Position numbers and translations under genes: made by a program. A stretch of DNA of 64,000 bases from Pseudomonas fragi (GTDB lineage Bacteria > Pseudomonadota > Gammaproteobacteria > Pseudomonadales > Pseudomonadaceae). A model generated the notes under the pieces. It made no database searches and was not told the DNA's origin. It was given only the letters and a program-made list of their open reading frames with translations. The stretch lies in NCBI RefSeq assembly GCF_002269505.1, contig NZ_NQKQ01000020.1, positions 1-64,000 on the forward strand, written 5' to 3'. Position 1 is the stretch's first letter. The number at the start of each line of letters is the position of its first letter. Of the stretch, positions 61,221 through 64,000 are shown piece by piece.

Positions 61221-62885
61221 TCAACCGCGATGACGACCGCGGAAGTAGTTGATCAGACCTTGGGTCGATGCATCGTCGGCAGGCTCTTCCTGAATGCCGG
61301 TCAGGCGGTTGTAGACGCCCTTGCCCAGCTCCTTGCCCAGCTCAACACCCCATTGGTCGAAGGCGTTGATGCCCCAGATCACGCTTTGCACAAAGACCTT
61401 GTGCTCGTACAGCGCAACCAGTGCACCCAGGCGACGCGGGCTGATGCGTTCAACCACCAGGGTGTTGCTCGGACGGTTGCCCGGGATCACCTTGTGCGGC
61501 GCCAGTTTTTGCACCTCTTCTTCGCTCATGCCCTTGTCGCGCAATTCAGCTTCGGCTTCTTCGCGGGTTTTACCCAGCATCAGCGCCTGGCTTTGCGACA
61601 GGCAGTTGGCATACAGCCACTGATGGTGATCTGCCACAGGGTTGAAGCTGACGATCGGCACGATAAAGTCGGCCGGGATCAGTTGGGTGCCCTGGTGCAG
61701 CAATTGGTGATACGCATGCTGACCGTTGCAGCCCACGCCGCCCCAGATCACCGGGCCAGTATCGGTTGACACCGGAGTACCGTCCTGGCGCACGCTCTTG
61801 CCGTTGGATTCCATGTCCAGCTGTTGCAAGTGCTTGGTGATGTTGCGCAGGTAGTGGTCGTACGGCAGGATCGCGTGGCTTTGCGCGCCCCAGAAGTTGC
61901 CATACCACACGCCCAGTGCGGCCATGAGTACCGGCATGTTCTGTTCGAACGGCGCGGTCTGGAAGTGCTGGTCCATGCTGTAGGCGCCGGACAGCAGCTC
62001 TTTGAAGTTGGACATGCCGATGGCCAGGGCAATTGGCAAGCCGATGGCCGACCACAGCGAGTAACGACCGCCGACCCAGTCCCACATCGGGAAGATGTTC
62101 TCTTCACGAATGCCGAATGCCACGGCTGCCGCATTGTTGCTCGATACGGCGATAAAGTGGCGATGCAACTCAGCTTCGGAACCGCCCTGGGCCAGGTACC
62201 AGGCGCGTGCCGCCTGGGCGTTTTTCAGGGTTTCGAGGGTGTTGAACGACTTGGACGAAACAATAAACAGCGTGGTTTCAGCGCGCAGTTTTGCGGTCAG
62301 TTCATGGAACTCACTGCCGTCGATGTTCGCCAGGTAATGGCAGCGCACACCTTTTTGCGCGTAGGACAGCAACGCTTCAGAAACCAGCTCAGGGCCGAGG
62401 AACGAGCCGCCGATGCCGATGTTGACGATATCGGTGATTGGCTTCTCGGTGTAGCCGCGCCACAGACCGTCGTGAATCCGGCCGACCAGCTCGGTCATCT
62501 GGTTCAGGACTTTATGCACCTCGGGCATGATGTTCACGCCGTTGACCGACAGTTTGTCGGCCACCGGGCGACGCAGCGCGGTGTGCAGGGCCGGGCGACC
62601 TTCGGAGGCGTTGACGATTTCGCCGCCGAACAGCGACTTGATCGCGCCTTTGAGGTCAACCTCATTGGCGAGGTCGACCAGCAAGTCGCGGGTTTCGCTG
62701 GTGATCAGGTTTTTCGAGTAGTCCAGAAACAGCCCGCAGCTACTCAGGGTGAATTCTTCAAAACGCTTCGGGTTGCTGTTGAACGCATCGCGCATGCTGA
62801 AGTTCTGCATGCCGGCGCGGTGAAGTTTCAACGCCTGCCAGGCGGGCAGGGCGGTAACGTCGTGAGGGGTGCGGTAGTACGCCAT
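61221..62885 (-). CDS. pgi: Glucose-6-phosphate isomerase
   Basis: The 554-residue enzyme interconverts glucose-6-P and fructose-6-P, serving gluconeogenesis and sugar-nucleotide supply in pseudomonads. Signatures are NIGIGGSFLGPELVSEAL, FIVSSKSFNTLETLKNA, WDWVGGRYSLWSAIGLP and GKELGKGVYNRL, and the catalytic Glu and His lie in the QLDMESNGKSVRQDG and GCNGQHAYHQLLHQG boxes. It reads on the same strand as panC upstream (265-base spacer). Confidence 0.98.
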   Translation of the reverse strand: MAYYRTPHDVTALPAWQALKLHRAGMQNFSMRDAFNSNPKRFEEFTLSSCGLFLDYSKNLITSETRDLLVDLANEVDLKGAIKSLFGGEIVNASEGRPALHTALRRPVADKLSVNGVNIMPEVHKVLNQMTELVGRIHDGLWRGYTEKPITDIVNIGIGGSFLGPELVSEALLSYAQKGVRCHYLANIDGSEFHELTAKLRAETTLFIVSSKSFNTLETLKNAQAARAWYLAQGGSEAELHRHFIAVSSNNAAAVAFGIREENIFPMWDWVGGRYSLWSAIGLPIALAIGMSNFKELLSGAYSMDQHFQTAPFEQNMPVLMAALGVWYGNFWGAQSHAILPYDHYLRNITKHLQQLDMESNGKSVRQDGTPVSTDTGPVIWGGVGCNGQHAYHQLLHQGTQLIPADFIVPIVSFNPVADHHQWLYANCLSQSQALMLGKTREEAEAELRDKGMSEEEVQKLAPHKVIPGNRPSNTLVVERISPRRLGALVALYEHKVFVQSVIWGINAFDQWGVELGKELGKGVYNRLTGIQEEPADDASTQGLINYFRGRHRG

Positions 62886-63150
62886 CGCTGCGGATATCCT
62901 TTTTGCTTGAACTGCCTTTGGACACTGAAAACACCTACGCCTGCTTTTTATTGTTCAGGCGTTCGGTCGGTCTGATTCTGCACGTTAACTGAAAGCAGGG
63001 CGATTACAGTAACCTTCGCGCCTGCTTCTGTCTTGGCTTTGTCTGACACCGAGAAGTAACTTTTGTCACAGTTACGTCACAGCAGGTGAAACGTTTCAGT
63101 GTTTCTTCTTGAAGTGCGGGTCATTCCGCGGTTCCGCACAGGCGACTCTG

Positions 63151-64000
63151 TCAGAGCGCGCTGTCGAGATTCAGATGTACGTTGTCGATCAAACGGGTGG
63201 CGCCCAGGAAGGCAGCCACCAGAATCACGATATCGCGATCGCTGGCCTGTGCCGGGAGCAGGGTTTGCCCCTGGCGTACTTCCAGGTAGTCCGGGCGAAA
63301 GCCGAGGGCTTCGATTTGCGCCAGATGCTGGCGCACCAGTGCCGGGTAATCGCGCTCACCGGCTTCGATGGCGCGCGCCATTTCACTCAGGTGACGGTAC
63401 AGGGCTGGCGCCAGGGCTCGCTGCTCTTCGCTCAGGTAACCATTGCGCGAAGACAGGGCCAGGCCGTCTTCGGCGCGTACGGTGGGTTCGCTGATGATCT
63501 GGATCGGGAAATTGAGGTCGTTGACCATCGCGCGAATGACTGCCAACTGCTGGTAGTCCTTTTGCCCGAAGATCGCCAGGTCGGGCTGAACCATGTTGAA
63601 CAGCTTGCTGACCACGGTTGTCACGCCATCAAAATGCCCCGGGCGACGGCTGCCGCACAGTTCATTGCTCAATTTGGCAGCAGTAACGCGCGTCAGCCCC
63701 TCCATGCCGTTGGGGTACATCTCTTCAACGGTCGGGGCAAACAGCAAGTCGCAGCCTGCCTGCAGGAGTCTTTCCTGATCGGCTGCCAGGGTACGCGGGT
63801 AGGTATCGAGGTCTTCGTTGGCGCCAAATTGCAGCGGGTTGACGAAAATGCTCGCCACCACAAAGTCGGCCTGTTGCGCGGCGGTGGTTACCAGCGCGCC
63901 ATGGCCACTGTGCAGATTGCCCATGGTTGGAACCAGTGCTATCTGTTTGCCTTCACGGCGTGCGCGGGCGATGACGGCGCGCAGTTCGCGAACGGTTTTA
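63151..64000 (-). CDS. panC: Pantothenate synthetase (pantoate-beta-alanine ligase), partial
   Basis: The gene runs off the right edge; the frame is open to base 63999 and reads KTVRELRAVIARARREGKQIALVPTMGNLHSGHGAL, so only about the first three residues are missing. The adenylating HIGH-type motif is MGNLHSGH, and other signatures are NPLQFGANEDLDTYPR, FGQKDYQQLAVIRAMV and LSSRNGYLS. The enzyme makes pantothenate, the precursor of coenzyme A. The C-terminus ends VHLNLDSAL at TGA-type stop 63151. The 265 bases between here and pgi show no other gene. Confidence 0.96.
   Translation of the reverse strand, partial: KTVRELRAVIARARREGKQIALVPTMGNLHSGHGALVTTAAQQADFVVASIFVNPLQFGANEDLDTYPRTLAADQERLLQAGCDLLFAPTVEEMYPNGMEGLTRVTAAKLSNELCGSRRPGHFDGVTTVVSKLFNMVQPDLAIFGQKDYQQLAVIRAMVNDLNFPIQIISEPTVRAEDGLALSSRNGYLSEEQRALAPALYRHLSEMARAIEAGERDYPALVRQHLAQIEALGFRPDYLEVRQGQTLLPAQASDRDIVILVAAFLGATRLIDNVHLNLDSAL

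Overview
The window reads as a chromosomal segment of a Pseudomonas (inference: fluorescens-type group). The core gene order is typical of that genus: grpE-dnaK-dnaJ-dapB-carA-carB-greA, yhbY, rlmE-ftsH-folP-glmM-tpiA-secG, tRNA-Leu, tRNA-fMet, rimP-nusA-infB-rbfA-truB-rpsO-pnp. It also carries omlA/bamE divergent from fur, and several copies of the Pseudomonas-style REP palindrome with arms like TGTGGGAGCGGGCTTGCTCG.

Bases 1-12161 are accessory DNA, read here as one end of a genomic island inserted at the 3' end of ssrA (tmRNA, minus strand 12162-12553). The ssrA-proximal end holds a P4-type tyrosine integrase (10718-11992, minus) with three TTGGAATACC-type repeats beside its start. Next comes a four-gene cassette with overlapping start and stop codons (7575-10551): a YfjI/DUF3987 protein, a small protein rich in TGTCGCC-encoded repeats, a second, divergent tyrosine-recombinase-like protein, and an 89-residue tail protein. 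After a 1.3 kb gene-poor, palindrome-rich stretch and a decayed radC comes a type IC restriction locus: the probable end of hsdM, then hsdS, an anticodon nuclease gene of the PrrC type, and hsdR. This matches the order known from the Escherichia coli prr locus. A nuclease of that kind is held silent by the restriction complex and cuts tRNA-Lys when a phage inhibits restriction, so the locus is most likely a two-layer phage defence.

Bases 12162-25830 are core metabolism and quality control: ssrA, a small exported protein, a lactate-use locus (lctP, lutA, lutB, lutC and an FAD/Fe-S D-lactate dehydrogenase on the minus strand, with a divergent FCD-type regulator and a TTGGT-ACCAA operator), smpB, a sodium:solute symporter, ratA-rnfH, bamE and fur. 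tmRNA and its partner SmpB lie about 9 kb apart.

Bases 25829-54503 hold recN (with a consensus LexA box), the heat-shock operon (two consensus sigma-32 promoters), dapB, carAB (with a leader terminator and a small leader reading frame), greA, the ribosome and envelope biogenesis run from yhbY to secG, two tRNAs, the nusA-infB translation operon to pnp, and a BON-domain exported protein.

Bases 54504-64000 are mostly minus-strand housekeeping: a large AsmA-like DUF748 protein, a class I rRNA-type methyltransferase, an acetyl-CoA acetyltransferase, an MpaB/DUF2236 protein, pgi, and panC, which runs off the right edge. All identifications come from reading motifs, lengths and gene order; no database search was run.
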